A program made the translations under genes and the position numbers. Below, one piece after another: positions 23,266-37,100 of a stretch of DNA of 64,000 bases. Positions within the stretch are counted from its first letter, which is position 1. Every line of letters starts with the position of its first letter. The DNA is from Anas platyrhynchos (Eukaryota > Chordata > Aves > Anseriformes > Anatidae): contig NC_092621.1 in assembly GCF_047663525.1 (NCBI RefSeq), forward strand, positions 9,769,001 to 9,833,000, given 5' to 3'. Under the pieces are notes generated by a model. It did not search any database. It had not been told where the DNA came from and saw nothing but the letters and a program-made list of their open reading frames with translations.

Positions 23266-26200
23266 GCCCAGGCAAGACCCCTTTGCACCTTGCTGCCAGA
23301 GCCCCCCTGCCCTGCTCAGCCCTTGCTGAGTGCCAGCAGAGGCTGCAGGCTGGTGGCTGGGGCATCTCCACTGTCCCGCAGCGGGGACACAACCCTGAGC
23401 AGAGCCCCCTGCTTGGCGAGTGCTGCTCGGGCCCCTCCTCACACCTCGACCCGGCCCCCGTAATCGCTTCCATGTGTTGGCACCTCCCAGCCCCGGTGCT
23501 CGGCGCCAGCGGCTCCATGCCCAATCAGATCCAGATGGGGAAACGCAACCAGCAGCAGCGTGGGGTGGGTCTGGGGGCTCTTGTGTTACCTGGGGCTGTC
23601 CGAGGCAGGATCCATCCCACCACCGTGGTCCCCATGCGAGGCAGGGCTGGGAGGTGGCTCTGGTCGGATCTTACCCCAGCATCCTGGAGCTGGGGATGAA
23701 AGCTGGGCTCTGCCAGGGAGTGGGGGGCAGCTCTGTGCCCTTTGCAAGGGCTGGTGGCACCACCAGGCATGTGCCCACCTCCATCTCTGGCACACTGTTG
23801 GGATGGTGCCATCCTGGGCTGGGAGCCAAGCCTGCAGCACCCAGCCCAGCTGTGCCCCTCTTCCTGACGTGCCACAGCCACCCTCATCTCCTTTTGGTCC
23901 CCGGCACCCCATGGACAGCCCTTCCTGCCTTGAAAACAGCTCTTGCCACCACCAGATCCCACTTTGAATACCCCTGGGGAGGGAATCAAGGCTGTGGTTG
24001 TCCATAGGATGCTGCTGAACACGTACAACACCCATCCCGTAGTGTTTGCAAAGCGAGCTGCGTGTTGCCAGCACCTGGTGCTGGTTTAGAGGCGGACGCC
24101 TGCTTGTGCCTCAGGAGCTCAATGGCCAGAAAATGGGAAAGTGTGAGCCAACAGCTCTGGCCCCCACATCCTGCCCTGCTTAAAAGCTCCTCCAGAGAGT
24201 GCAGGCTTGCTCCAAATAAAAGGGAATTGCTGCTGGCGAGGGGAGCAGGGGAGCTGGCAGGGACCACAGGAACCTTGCTGGTGCCCAGAGCCATGCCCAT
24301 GTCCCCCAGCAGCCCATAAATGTGACACACGGGCAGCCTGGGAGCCCAGGGAAGCATCAAGCAAAGTGTTTGGGGGTCTGAAGGCATAGGGCATAGCTAT
24401 ACTGCTGGGGGCTGCGTGCCCGGAGAGCTCGAGCTGGCGCTGGATGCGGGGAGCGCAGAGCTGCTGCGGAGCAGTGAGGCGTGAGGCTGGGGTGAGCAGC
24501 AATCTGGGATAAAGGAGAGGCCTCCAGATGCCAAAGTCAACTTTGCCTCCAAGCTGCGGAGGAGAAAAACAGGAAGGGACCATGAGAGCAGTCCCAGTGC
24601 CGGCACCTCCCTGTCCCACCGCCGGGCCAGGGCACTTCCTTCAGGGCTCGGGCTCTTTGGTGGCTCTGGCTCGCGGCTGAGCTTGTAGGAGGCTGGAGCC
24701 CTGCCGGGACGCACCCAGGGCAGGCAGTGGTGCTGCCAATCCTGCCTCGCTGCAGCCACCGTGATGGGTCACGGGCTGTGCAGCGATGCCCAGGTCACTG
24801 GGGTGGCAGGGATCCTGCCCCAAATGTCTGGGCTGGCCCTCGAGCCCCGACTTTTCTCCCCTCTCACTGCCAGGACAGGCTGTGCTGTGCACACAGGAGG
24901 CAGGTTGTCTGCAAAAGAGCCCTCCCTTCACTCTCCTGCTGCTCTCTTCCCTTCTCCTCCAGGAAAGAGAAAGAAGCAGCCCTGGTAGGTCCTAGGAAGT
25001 ACAAGGGAATGAATCCTGGGGCAAGGGAGAAAGGAAGGAACACATACACAGAGGGAATCAGTGGGGAGGGAAGGATGAGTGGGTTGGGGGAGGGAGCTTG
25101 ATATATAGAGGGATGCAAGGACTGGGCAGACAGAGGAACAGACAGATGGATGGATGGATGAATGGATAGGCAGGTGAGCCACTGGGACACCCAAATACTA
25201 TCCTAAGCATCAAAGATGCTCGTGCAGAGACGTTTGTGAGGACAGCTTGGAAGCCAAATGCATAAGGCTGGCAATGGGAGGCCCGTTGGCAGAGCAAGGA
25301 CAGTATTTGGGGACAGCTCCTCTGTGTGACCCACATGCTCAGTCCCCAAGGAAGAGGTAACACGACTGGCATGAGGAGACAGAGCCTGGATCAACAGAAA
25401 GTCAGCCCCTGTGCTGGGCAGAGAGGGGCACCTCCACCCTCCTGGTCTCATGCTGTCCAGGCAGGGGGAGCAGGGCAGGGATCCTGCCCCAGGGGCACAG
25501 CGAATCCAGACACAAATGATTTAAAAACCCAGTGCTGGGCATTCACCGTGGCTGTAAATCTGAACTCAGTGGGATATCTCTGCCTGGGGTCTTGCAAGGG
25601 GGTCCAAGCCCCCAGCACACTCAAGACCCCGGAGGTCACCCACACTGCTTTTTCTTAATTTGCTTCTCTTTAGCTGCAAACTCTGTGCCCAGCACCAGCT
25701 CTCTTTCCTGAAGGAGAAGGCTGGGCACCACCTGGCCAGATGTGCTGGCACCCAAACGTGGGGAGAGGAGAGGCCTGAGCCGCCTCTTCTTGCTGCCCGG
25801 TTATAGGCTTCTCCCTGCACAAAAGGCTTGTTTCTCTCCCTGTTTGCTGTGGTGGCCCCCTCCCTGCCTCCAGGACACTTTTTGGCTTTCATGGAAAGAC
25901 AAAAAATTCCAAACACAGGGACACAGAGGTGCTGGGAGGCTAAACCAGCAGCTTAGCTGTACCCAACCAGTGCTGCTTCGTGATGCTCTCCGCAAATGCC
26001 TGTTCCCCCCTCAGCCCAACAGCAGCACTTTAGACGAGCTCGCCAAGCACTGGGTTTCCCTGCCAGCTTTTTTTTTTTTTTTTTTCCCTTTTTTCTTTTC
26101 ACTGAAAGCAGGCCCGGTGTCCAAGCAAGAGTTCACACCTCTCCTCCAGCTGCTTCTTGAGCTACGGGGACTGAAGCAGAGCAGGAAACACTTCTGGGAG

Positions 26201-26771
26201 CAGCCTTTGGGGAGGGACAAGGAGCATCCTGACCTGCTCACCTCCCACCAGCTGCATCTTGTGCTGCAGGAGGATGCTGGGCTGGAAGGCAACAGGTCAC
26301 GGTGCCTTTATTTCGCTCCCCAAATATGCAGGGCACCAGCACAGCCAGGAGCAACCCCAAGGGGTTGTGCTGTTGGTCTGCATTTGTGCATCTACATCTG
26401 GCTGCAAAGGGCCAGTAAAGTGCCTGGGGGAGGCAAAGCTGTGCAGGAAGCTGAGCCTGCAGCACCTCTCCTCATTTCCTTCTCCCCAGAGCTCCTGCAG
26501 GGGCCAAGGCCTCAAGCTCCATCCTCCCCCAGTCTCAGAGCAGTCAAGAAGGATGCCCAGACACTATTTTCCCACTAGATGGCAAACAACGCCTTTAAAA
26601 TAGCCTTCCGAGGAGTTACATGCCTTCCTCCAGTAGAGGAGGCTAAGAAACGAGAATCCTTCCTCAGGGGAAGGCTGAGGGCCTGGGGCTGCCTGCTGCG
26701 GGGCTGAGGGTTGGAGCTTGGCCAAACCTGCTCAGTGGACAGCCTACAGTGGTCCTCCATGCCACGGACAT

Positions 26772-26776
<5 letters not shown>

Positions 26777-26802
<26 letters not shown>
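26777..26802. repeat. Poly(T) tract, 26 nt
   Basis: An uninterrupted T run. It could be the poly(A) end of a minus-strand retrocopy, but no recognisable parent sequence precedes it on that strand. A shorter T-rich tract lies at about 26,068-26,100. Confidence 0.9.
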
Positions 26803-27598
26803 GCCATTTTTTGGGTTTCCCTTCTTTACCACCCGCCTGGTTTTGCCCCAATCCTAGGAGACCCATCCCTCACCCTATAAATGTGAGAGAGGCATCTGGA
26901 TAACCCCACAAAGCACCTTGAACCGCGGGCAGCCATGAAGCCAAAGCCAGAAGCTTTGCTGGGGATTAATCACGCTGTGTGTGCCAGCCAGATGTGTCCT
27001 CGTGCCTGCTAGCAGGAGGGCAAGCCCCCAGCTCCACGTGCAAGCCCTTGTGCCGGGTGTGAGTAAAGGAGGAAGGGATGGAAGCTGTGCAGGTGGATGT
27101 GTGCGCTCGGCTAAGGTATTTTGCCAGCTCAGATGTGTTTCCAGGCTTGTGTGTGCTTGCTTGAATTCAGCCCCAGAGTACCTCATGGTCTCTATACTAA
27201 CCTTGTGCAGAAGTTTTCTGAGTTTTCTACCAGCTCTGGCACCTCTGCAGCCCGTCAGCAGCCTGCCACCTTGCTCCTGGGGCAAACCCAGCCCTCCAGA
27301 GCCTCAGGCATGTGCCCAAGTGTGCAAACAGCCAGAGCAGGGCTGTGCAAGGAGCCGCCAGGCATGTTAATGAACTAACAGCAGCTGCTTTTCCTCCATG
27401 AAGTGCTCGAAAGCCTTGCTCCTGGCAGCATCAGCTCCATTTGCTGCCTCTGATGTTTCCTGTCCGGGGCTGTTGTTGGGCACGGTTTATTCTTGGGTGA
27501 GAAGGGTCCTCCAGGCTTCCTGGAGACTTCCTTTGGGAAGGATTAATTGCCTCTTCCTCCTTGAGGATGGGAAGTCCCTCTTGGGGCTATTTATAGTT

Positions 27599-27623
27599 AA
27601 AAAAAAAAAAAAAAAAAAAAAAA
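27599..27623. repeat. Poly(A) tract, 25 nt
   Basis: An uninterrupted A run preceded by ordinary unique-looking DNA. There is no AATAAA in the 30 nt before it, so a processed pseudogene is not supported. Confidence 0.9.
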
Positions 27624-28486
27624 CCACACACAGAAAATGAAAGAAGGGTGGCTGGGGAACAGAAACCGAGGGAGCTGTCGGGAGCTGGTGAGCAGCATGT
27701 GGCTCGGGACAGCGTGCCTCGGCCAAACCCGCTGACCCGCCGCCGCGGCCACTGGACCACAAGCGGGGCGGGCGAGAAGCCCTTCTGGCTCACTGCAGCG
27801 GGGCTGGGCTCCCGGCCAGTGCTTGTGTTGGCACGTGCTGACGGCCGGGGACATGCCTGGGGCTTTGGGATCGGGGCAGAGGCGGTGACAAGGATGGCCA
27901 GAGGCTTCCCCGTCCCTTTGCCCTGGGAGTCAGTGTCCCCAAAAGTGGCGGAGCAGCAATTCGGCACAGACGTGGCTGCGCCGCTCTGGATGGTGAGGTT
28001 TACAGATCCAGGAGGGTTTGGCCCAGGGGGGAAATGTTTGGCTGTGTGGGCTCTGTGCCTGCAGGGCCACAGCATCAGAGACCCCCCAGTATCCCCAGGC
28101 TGACTATTACCTCGCTCTGCTAACCCATCCCCATCACCTCCGACTGCTGACCCCTGAGCTGAGGACACCAAGGGATGGGCAATTCCCCTTGCCCGAGGAT
28201 GTCCCCCACTGCCATGACATTTTCCTGACCTCAGCTTCCAGCCCAGGTCCTGGGAGCAGCTCTGGCCCTTCCCTGTGGGCTCAAGGTTCTGGGATTTTCT
28301 TCCTGGGTGGTTTTCACCAAGAAAATGCTACTTGCCTCTGTATGGCACGCGTGAGAGGTGACGGGCTGCCATGAGCCTTGCTTGGACCACATCTTAGGTC
28401 CCCATATCTTAGCCCACCCAAGTCCCCTCCTGCCTGCAGCAGTGACACCATCCACGTCCCTCACTTGCTGCTGCCAGGCGAGAACA

Positions 28487-28550
28487 TAAAATCAGGGAAT
28501 GGTTCAGGTTGGAAGGGACCTCTCAGGTCATCTGCACCAGCATCCTCCGG
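28487..28550 (-). mobile_element. CR1 LINE 3'-end fragment
   Basis: The GGTTGGAAGGGACCTCTCAG signature followed by GTCATCTGCACCAGCATCC is the antisense form of the CR1 3' UTR end. The element is therefore on the minus strand and heavily truncated. Boundaries are approximate. Confidence 0.75.
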
Positions 28551-31500
28551 CATGAAGCAGCTTCAAAAATACCCGAGGGGCTGCACCAAGCTGCTCCAGC
28601 TAAGCGGGGACTGTGGGATTTCAGCTGTGTCTGCTTCTTCCCCTTCATAAGCAGCTTGGCACTGCTCCAGGATGAAGCTCTGCAGTAGATACCCTTTCTG
28701 TCTGTACTTTTTCATCACGATCCTACAAATGCAGAAGTTCTTAAGCTGTGGTAAAGATTTGATGGGTGACCTCCAGACCTGCTTCACCCCTGCAGTGCTT
28801 CCTGCCCTGTGGGGCTGCCTGGAAGCCTGCAGGAGACCTAAGAGCTGACCAAGGTCTGGAGACCAAAGGAAAAGCTACCAGTGCGAGAAAGGCCGTGCTT
28901 TCATTTCCTCCTGAAGACAAGAAATGTGAAGAACACAAAAGAAAACAAAACAAACAAAAAAAAAATGAAGACCTGCTGCCTTCACCAGGGTAATGTCTAT
29001 GAAGGGAAGTGAAAGCTCCCAGCACAGGCTCCAGCACACCGCAACCGCAGCTGTGATTCCCCAGAGTAGCAACCTCTGTACTCTTCCTCAAAGAAGAGTA
29101 CACAGCTGCAAGCCAGAAAATAAGGAAAAAGCCAGAAAGACAGCTACACACAAGCAGGATGGGTGTTGTGGTGGAGGGAGGCAGCAGAAACCCAAAGCGG
29201 TGCGCAGAGGGGATGCTGCCCAGCCAACAGTGTGGCTTTGGTGTCTTTAGGATCTGGGCTTTTGGTGTCACCCACCTCCCCTGTACTCCTTTGCTCCTAT
29301 GAGAGTATCAAGTAGACCAGCACCCACTGCCCTGATGCCCCTGATTGCCCCTGATGCTGGAGGCTGGACGCAGAGTGATAAAATGCTAACAATCCATCAG
29401 TGGCAAAGGATAAATTATCATCAGCCTCCGCAGAGGGTGAGGTTCAACTCGCCCCGACCTTCGCGCTGCCAGCTCCAGCTCCGGTGACATTCCCTATAGA
29501 ACAGAAAAAGCCTGGGTGACATTTCAGGGTCTTCCAGAGGAGAAGAGGAAGCCACCTTTCTGCAAAATGCAGGCAGGGAGTTACAGCCTGGCTTGTACAG
29601 TGCCAGAAGAGAGGGGGGAATATGGGGAGGGAGGGCTGCAAGTGTCCCTTTAAGGATATCGTAGTGCGTATTTACACAAACGCACGCAAGACTCTGTAAT
29701 CTGCAAGCCTGAGTACATTGTAAAAAGGCTGATAAAGTGCTGAGCTCTCTCTCGATCATTTAGTTTTGCCTTCACATTTTTTTTCCCACTTGAGAAAAGT
29801 TACTAGTCCGAGTTTGTGTATCTTGTACCCAATAAAGATATTAAGAGCCCTTTAATCCGCCGCTGCACAATCAGCAGCTTATTTTGCCACGGAGGTAAAT
29901 GGCATTGGTGTGAGAAGTTTGCTGTGAGTGGCTCGGAGCTCGCTAAAAAAACATCCTTGGGCTGTATTCAGTGCATGCACAAGCGGCGGGCTGGGCCGGC
30001 CAGCCTTGTCCCATGCGGCTGCAAACCTGGTGGTTTCCTGTCCTCGCAGGGGCTCAACGGGCCTTGCACAGCCTGCGTGGATGCTTGCAGGGTGTTTTCA
30101 GGGAATGGCACTGGGAAATGTGGATGGAGCACTGGTGTGATGCCATGCGCTGTCCTGGTCCCTGCTGCCACTGTGCTGCAGCATGGGGTGGGGTGAGACA
30201 TCAAGCAGCAGGGGAAGGGATCCATGAAGAGCAAGGGATCTGTGCAAGGCTTGAGGCTGTCAAGATTGTACCAGCTTGGGAGGTTAGAAAGCAGCAAAGC
30301 CCCAGCAGATGTTAATTTGTGCCTTCCCTCCATGCTCTTTGTGAGCGGTGCAGGCTCTTTGACTGTGAGTGCCAGTGCACACATGAGGTCTGCTGTGTTC
30401 TTGGTGTGCTGGTGGTGGTTTGGAGGAGTTTTTGTCTTTCTCTGTATGTGAGAAAGGAAAAGAAGGGCTCCGGACCTGCAGGGAGCAAGGCTTGTGAACC
30501 CATCCCAGCACTTCACAGAGTGCTTGAGATACAGTCTCCTGCAAAGACAATCTTTATGGGTAGAGGGCAGACACCTCCCAGAGCACCCCACTGCTCTGTG
30601 CACACCTCTGAGGCTTGCTGTTTACCCACACACAGCCCAAAAACCCTCACACAAAGCCCTCCCCAGCTTGTCCTCCTCTGCTGCCTGTCCCCCCGTGTCT
30701 CTGGGATGTGCTGGCACACACGTGGCCAGGGACAGTGCTGAGTGCTGGCCGGCCTTGGACTCTGCACAAACAAAGGCAAGAAGAGGCTCGGTGGTGCCTT
30801 CCTGCTCCTTCCCGGTGGGTGGCCGGCTTTTTCTGCTGGCCAGGATTTTTCAGGGAGGCAGGGACCTTGGGTTAAGCATTGTTAGGGCAGGGCAAGGAGC
30901 CAGGAGAGTTCTTGCCCTGCAGGACACAAGGTCAAAGGATCGGCATGACACGCTCCCTCCCGGACAGTGTGTATGTCCCCATCTGCAACCACTTCCTTGG
31001 GACGTGACAAAGGCTTGGTAGGTGACAGTCTCCCAGGAATGAAGGGAAGAGAAAAGCCTTGCTGCCAGTACCCCTCATCCCAGCCTTGCCTTCTGCGATG
31101 TGTCCATCTGCACCTAAATGCTCCCCATCCTCAGCCGGGTGCTTTCTGCCCAGGTGAGGCACTTCCACTTGGTTTAAGCTTGCCACTTGGTCGCCGCAGG
31201 GATGGACATAGCTCATGTCAGACCTGGGGACAACAGGAGCTCTGGAGCTGCTGGGTTGGAGCTCTGGCAGCGCTGCAGCAGCGCAGGGGAAAAATGTTTC
31301 TAACAGCAGTGAAGGGGGATTTTAAAATACCTTCATGTCTTCCAGGGGTCCAGAGCACTTCTAAAGGGACTGAGGCACTGTAAGGACAGAGGAGGGCAGC
31401 TCAGGTGCCTGGCAGGCTCTGATGTGATACTTTCAGCCTGCAGGTGAGCAGCAGCCCTGGACCTGCTGCCCAGCCCTCCCAGCAGCTCCCCGCTCATGCA

Positions 31501-33004
31501 GCTTGGGGCTGCCTGGAGGAAGGACCTGTATGCCTTTGTTTTCCATCACTCTGATGCCCTGATTCCTCTCCCCTCCTTTTCCTGGAAGGAAGGGATCTGC
31601 AAGCATGTCCCTCCTCAGCAGGGCATGGGGCCAGTCTGCCTTATCAGACACAAAAGAGCCAGCCAGGGACTTTCCACTCTGTGCTGCTGTGCCCAAATAG
31701 GACTACCAGCCTGGTACATCGGATTGTCTTTGAAGAGTTCCCCAGCTCCCCTGTCCTCTGCTCCCTTTGCACACTTGGCAGCTCTGCTCTCTCTGATGAC
31801 ATTTTGCTGGCCCTGTCACCCTCTGCCTGGAAATCCTTGGACACAAATATCCCACAGGAAGGCTGGGAAGGAAGATGCAGACCCTTTTGCCCCACGGGAA
31901 GCCCCCACGGTTCCAGCCACCATGGCTTCCTCCTTTGCAGGCAGCTGAGAAAAATGTTCGCTTGGGAATTTTTGTGTTGTACTCTGTGCTGTCCCTGGTG
32001 ACCCGTGTATTAGGGACACAGAGCTGCAGGCTATTCAGACCAGCTCTGGTACCCACTGTCACACTCCTGACTTTCAGAGAACGCCCTTTGTAGCAGATCC
32101 ATATCAAAGCATTGCAGAATTGCCAGGACTGGTGAAGGTGAAGAATTACTTCATCTCCCCACTCAGTCTGGCACTCTGTTGGAAGAGAAGAAGCAATACT
32201 GAGCAGGCTGAGACCATTCAAGCACTGGCCCAGGAAGCAGAATGAGCTGGCTGAAACCCAGAAACCTTGTGTGAGTGCCACCAGCCATACCTTACAAGGG
32301 CCAAGATCCAGCGCAGGAGGAATGCTTCCCAGGCAGAAATGAAGAGGTTCTAGTAGCAGGAGAGCAATGACCCTCCTGAAACCCAGCCAGAGCTCTTGTA
32401 GAAAAGCCCCCTGGGGTCACATTTGTAGGGGGTCAATGCCCTGCTGGAAGAAGTTGTTCTGTGCTTGCATCTGCCTGCATGCAGTATGGGAAAGGCTGCA
32501 GCCTCCAAACTGATAAAGCAAATGAGGCAGAGCCCCTCTGGACAGCTGGGAGCTTCTGCTCGGCACGGGCTTGCCCCAGCAGCCAGCACAGCCCATGATG
32601 GATGGCCCAGCATGTCCTGGCACACCACGGCCTCACAGCTCTCACTCGAGACAGCTGAAGCACAAGGAAGACAAATGAGACCCAGAGAAACCCAACCTGC
32701 TGCTGGCCCCTTCCTTCTCCATTTACATGTCTGCTTTCTCTTCCAAGTCCATGTATCTCCTTTGTTTAGGAGTGTGTGTGGCTCTTGGTCCGATTCCAGA
32801 TGTTTTCTGCTTGAGACCTTCCTCATTCAGCAAAAACACTGAGCACGGACACTTTGGAGCCCATTTTGGTTAAATTTCTCTTGCTTCAGATGCTTCAGAT
32901 CTTGCACGAACACCAAATCGCAGTTCCCATGACTTCATGCAGCCCTCAGAAAAATAACATACGGCAGAGAAAACCCACCTCACCCACTGGGGCACTGATA
33001 GATC
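28551..33004. other. Intergenic DNA, no gene recognised
   Basis: No coding region is supported on either strand. The block at about 29,760-29,960 is AT-richer and complex, contains an AATAAA, and looks more like a possible conserved non-coding element than a repeat. The rest is unremarkable. Confidence 0.5.
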
Positions 33005-33345
33005 AGAATAATGGGAAACAAAGGATTTGGAAGGGCTGTCACAGGTCATTCAGTCCCTCCTGTGCCAAGCCAGGGCCAGCACAACTCAGAGCTTTCCAAC
33101 AGGCCATGGTCTAACCGTAAAATCTGCAGCAGTGGAGAGGCAGCATTTCCTCAACTGACCATTCTTGATAAGTGGAATTTCCCTTCAACAACTGACCCCA
33201 AGGTTTTCTGTGACTTCTTGTCCTACCAGAAGTGAATTAAGGGAACAGTTTCTTCACTTTCTCTTTGAAACAGCAGCCTCCTGTACATTTGGAGGCCATC
33301 TCTTCTGTTCCTGGAAGGAGGGTAAACCCAGGTTCCTTCAGCCAG
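33005..33345 (-). mobile_element. CR1 LINE fragment, older copy
   Basis: Antisense CR1-like 3' UTR sequence: a GGAAGGGCTGTCACAGGTCA-type end, a later CTTGTCCTACCAGAAG segment and a CAGCAGCCTCC segment. It is more diverged than the adjoining copy and repeats the same part of the element, so it appears to be a separate insertion. Boundaries are approximate. Confidence 0.55.
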
Positions 33346-34105
33346 TACTTTGGCAGTGCCCAAGCCCCGTCCAGCCTGGCCTTGAGCACTGCCAGGGATG
33401 GGGCAGCCACAGCTCCTCTGGGTAGCCTGGGACAGGGCCTCACCACCCTCTGAGTGAAGAATTTCTTCCAAATATCTAATCTAAACCCACCTTCATTTAC
33501 TTTAAAGCCATAACTCCTTGTCCTATCACTCCACTTGCTGAAAAAGAGCCTCTCCCCAGCCTGTAGGCCCCTTTAGGCCCTGGCAGGCCGCTGTAAGGTC
33601 TTCCCGGAGCCTTCTCTCCTCCAGGCTGAGCACCCCCAGCTCCCTCAGCCTGTCCCCACAGCAGAAGTTCTCCAGCCCTCTGAGAATCCTTGTGGCCTCC
33701 TCTGGACTTGTTCTAATATGTCCATAGCCATATCTTGTGCTGGAGGCCCCAGAGCTGGGTGCAGGGCTCCAGCTGGGGTCTCACGAGAGCAGAGCAGAGG
33801 GGGACAATCTCCTCCCTGCCCTGCTGCCCACGCTGTGTTGGTGCAGCCCAGGGTACAGTTGGCTTGCTGGGCTGCAGGTGCACGTCACCATCTCATGTTC
33901 AGTTTTTTGTCCTCCCGTACATCAAGTCCTCCACAGGGATTCTCCCCATCCATCCGTCACCCAGTCTGTATTTGGGATTGCCCCGACTGAGGTGCAGGAC
34001 CTTGCCCTTGGCCTTGTTGAACACCATGAGGTTCACACAGGCCCACCTCTCAACCTGCCCAGGTCCCCCTGGATGCCTCCAGCATGCCAACCACACCACA
34101 CAGCC
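33346..34105 (-). mobile_element. CR1 LINE, 3' UTR and end of reverse-transcriptase ORF
   Basis: Strong antisense CR1 match recognised from family landmarks. In order along the plus strand: CCAGGGATGGGGCAGCCACA, GTGAAGAATTTCTTCC, CTTGTCCTATCACTCC, GGAGCCTTCTCTCCTCCAGG, CCTCTGGACTTGTTC and GTGCAGGACCTTGCCCTTGG. On the minus strand the far end still reads as the C-terminal part of the CR1 ORF2 product (NLMVFNKAKGKVLHL), now broken and 5' truncated. It is inactive. This is the largest mobile element in the window apart from the ERV LTR. Confidence 0.9.
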
Positions 34106-37100
34106 ATCACAGGCCTTCCTCACCACAGAACCCACAACGCAATCCACCATTTCCCTATGCCTCCTGCTTCCACTGCAATGCTCCTCCACCCCAGGTGAGA
34201 CCTGCAGAGCTCCAGGCCCTGCTGCCCTGCCTTGGCAAGCCAAACCCAGCCAAGAACCACAGCGCAGCATGGACACAGCCTTCAAAAACAACAGGGCTCA
34301 ACCCAGCGGACTTCAGCCCTTCGGCCTTTCCCCCTCCTGGCAGGCAATGAAACCCCACGGGCTCCAGCACTGGGAATTCCCTGGAGGCAGCTGGCCTTGG
34401 CAGGGGCAGAGGAGGATGCTGGAGCGCTGTGCCACAGCTGGGAAATGAAACCAGGCGCTGCGGGTGGAGGGCGAGTCCGTCGCTGCATCTGAGACACTTC
34501 TGCTTCTGTTCTTTGCAACGCGGTGGCTGCCGTCTAAATGCTGACTGGTGGCTTTCCAAAAGCCACAACAAGTAAACGGAAGGTGGGAAATTACAACCTG
34601 TGGAGGAATTCAGTGAAAAGTCTTGAGTTTTTCACCAAAGACCGCCTCAGAGGCTCAGGAGACTCCGCCGAGTGCTGCTTGTTTGGAGCAGCATCTTCCG
34701 TGGAAAGCCATGGCTTGGTGGTTTAAACAAGATTAAGGAACGCACATGTAAACACAGTTGTGTGTTTGCAGCGTGGGGACAGTGCGCAGCCTAGCAGAGG
34801 AGGGATTTTCCCAGCCAACACATCTGCAAGAAAGAAAATTTCGCTTTCTGTGGGAAAACAGAGAAGAGAGAGATGCGTTTAGTAGTGGCTGAAGACTGAG
34901 GGCTGCAGAGGGTGAACCTCCTGCTGACACAACACAGCTGCCACATCCCTCTGGACGGGCACAAAACGGCCAGCACATGGGCAAACCTGGGGCAGAGGGG
35001 ACCGAGGGAGCGGGGCAGAAGCTGGGCAACACAGGGCCAGGTGGGCTGAGAGATGAAGACCCCAGCATGAGATGTTTTCTCTTGCTAGGGATAAGCCAGG
35101 ATTGCAGCAAGAGCTCTCAAGCATAACATACTGTGACAAAATCTTCCAGCTCCCTTTCCACCCCAGATGTAGAAAGGTTTTGCATGCATACGGGTTTAAT
35201 TTATTCTCCTAAATTCATAAGGAGCTCCAAAACCTTCTCTTCTTTCCCTTCCCCTGCCCTCGCTGGGAGGACACACCAGCCAACACCTTTCCTAGAACAT
35301 GAGGGAGAGGTGAGGAGTGCCACAGAAAACGTCACTAAGCCTCCTGTTGATGCCTAGCAGGTTGTAGGGAGGGATGGGTAACAAGGAAGGTACTTTCCAG
35401 AGACTTCTGGCAGCAGGACAAGTCTTCTGTTTGCTTGTCCTCCCAGTTTTCTCTTTTATCTCCAGGTTTTACTGCTACTGTGCACGAAGAGAAGATGGGT
35501 GCTCCTGAGGGCAGAGAGGATGGGTCCCCCCTCCCTTTCTAAAGGGTGCTCTGGGAGCAGGGCAAGGGTGCTTCTGGCTGGTGGCTGAGCCTACAGTGCC
35601 GCGAGCCACATCATCCACTGTGTGTAAAAGCCAAGCCCAGCATGGGCATGAGGTCCCTGTGTCATGAGGTACCCGTGTCAGAAAGCTACTGGACTCTGTT
35701 TCATTCCTCTCACCTGCATTAGGAACAGTACCCAGCCCCCCTGCTCCAGTCCCAGGGATCAGAGCCAAGAAGACAGACCACAGAGGAGCAGGGAGAGGCT
35801 CCAGGGCATTAGGCAAGGAGCAAAGCCATCAGGTGCATGGGACAAGAGGGGACATCCCATCTTGTTCCCTGCTGTGGGGTTTTTGGGGTTTGGTTGCAGG
35901 GCTTTGTTGCTGCTCCTGCCCTCCAGTAAATGCTACTTTACCCTGTTCTCTCTGAGCATGACTGACTCCTGGAGTCAACCTTTAGGGGAATAGAGATCAG
36001 CTTTCAGGCACCCCAAAACTCCTGCATTCCCTCTCCTATGGGCAAAGTTCACCCCACAACTTCCTAGTCTCAGAAAACCCCTGTGAAATGGTTTGGGGTG
36101 ATAACCCCAAATCCCACCAGCAAAACATGGATGACAAAGCTCAGACCCCAGGGTTGTTGGAAACCCACCTCCCTGCTTTGCTCAACTAATAGATATATAT
36201 ATTTTTAGAGGTCTGACTGAATATTCAGGCACTGAATGTCAGAGTAAAACTCAAAAGAGTGGAGAAACAAAACTGAAAATGCTTGGCAGTGAGTTTGTTC
36301 TTTGCTGGGCAGGAAAGGTAGAAGGCCAGAGGGAAGCCCCAGCATTTCAGAGAATGTGAGTGGGATTTAGCCAAGTAGCACCCATCCTGAGTAATTAGAG
36401 CCAGATCTGCTCACAGGAGGAGTTGGGGGATACTCAGCCACATTTCTGTATTTGCTGATGGTGCGAGCTCCTAGGACTCTGGGTGTCTAAAAGCAGACTG
36501 TGGTCATTGGTGGTGGGATCACTCAGCTCCTAATATCCCTCGTGGCACATCCTTCTCTATGCACTCTCTCTTGTGCCCCCACAAGCAATCTCCCACTTAT
36601 CGGGGCAGATCAGCCCAAGGGGGACCTGAAAAGAGGGTATAGAGCCTGGGCAGTAGATTCCCCCCGGCCCTCAAGAAAGCTGTATCTAAACCAGCTTATT
36701 GGGTGCTCTGGGGGTGGCCTTTGTGCAATGATCTGAGCAGGTCCCCAGGGACCCAGCACAGCCCGGAGGATGGGAGCTCCTCCTGTGTCCCCAGATGCTC
36801 GGCTGGGTGAGGCCACCAGGGACCATCCAGATGCAGGAGAAGGCTCCTGGGATGTAGCTGCAGGAGGTGCAGTTCTGCTCGGAGCCCCACAGCCTGGCCA
36901 AGAGTGCTGGCATCCTCCCACAGGACAAACCTTAGCAGAAAGTGTCTGGACAAGCAGTACCGGAGATGACATGCTGGGAATGAATGAAAAACCAGGAGGG
37001 GCTTGGGGAGGAGAGATGCCAGGCCTGGATCCTCTCCATCACCCACACATGTTACTGGTTAGGCAAGAGTTTAGAGCACAGCGGGAAGAGAGCAGTGGGG

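Larger units (their letters stand above)
23270..28480. other. Intergenic DNA, no gene recognised
   Basis: No spliced or unspliced coding region is supported. Open frames here, including one of 278 codons at 25,742-26,578 that reads through T-runs as poly-Phe, lack any family signature. In human, CCL27 sits between IL11RA and CCL19. I looked for a CC-chemokine second exon on the minus-strand frames here and found none. Simple sequence includes a GATG tetranucleotide tract at about 25,144-25,170 and long T and A runs. Confidence 0.55.

Noticed and set aside
25742-26578. 278-codon plus-strand open frame
   Set aside because: It reads through a T-run as poly-Phe and has no recognisable motif; expected by chance in this composition.
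27599-27623. Poly(A) tail of a processed pseudogene
   Set aside because: No AATAAA before it, no flanking duplication seen and no recognisable parent sequence.
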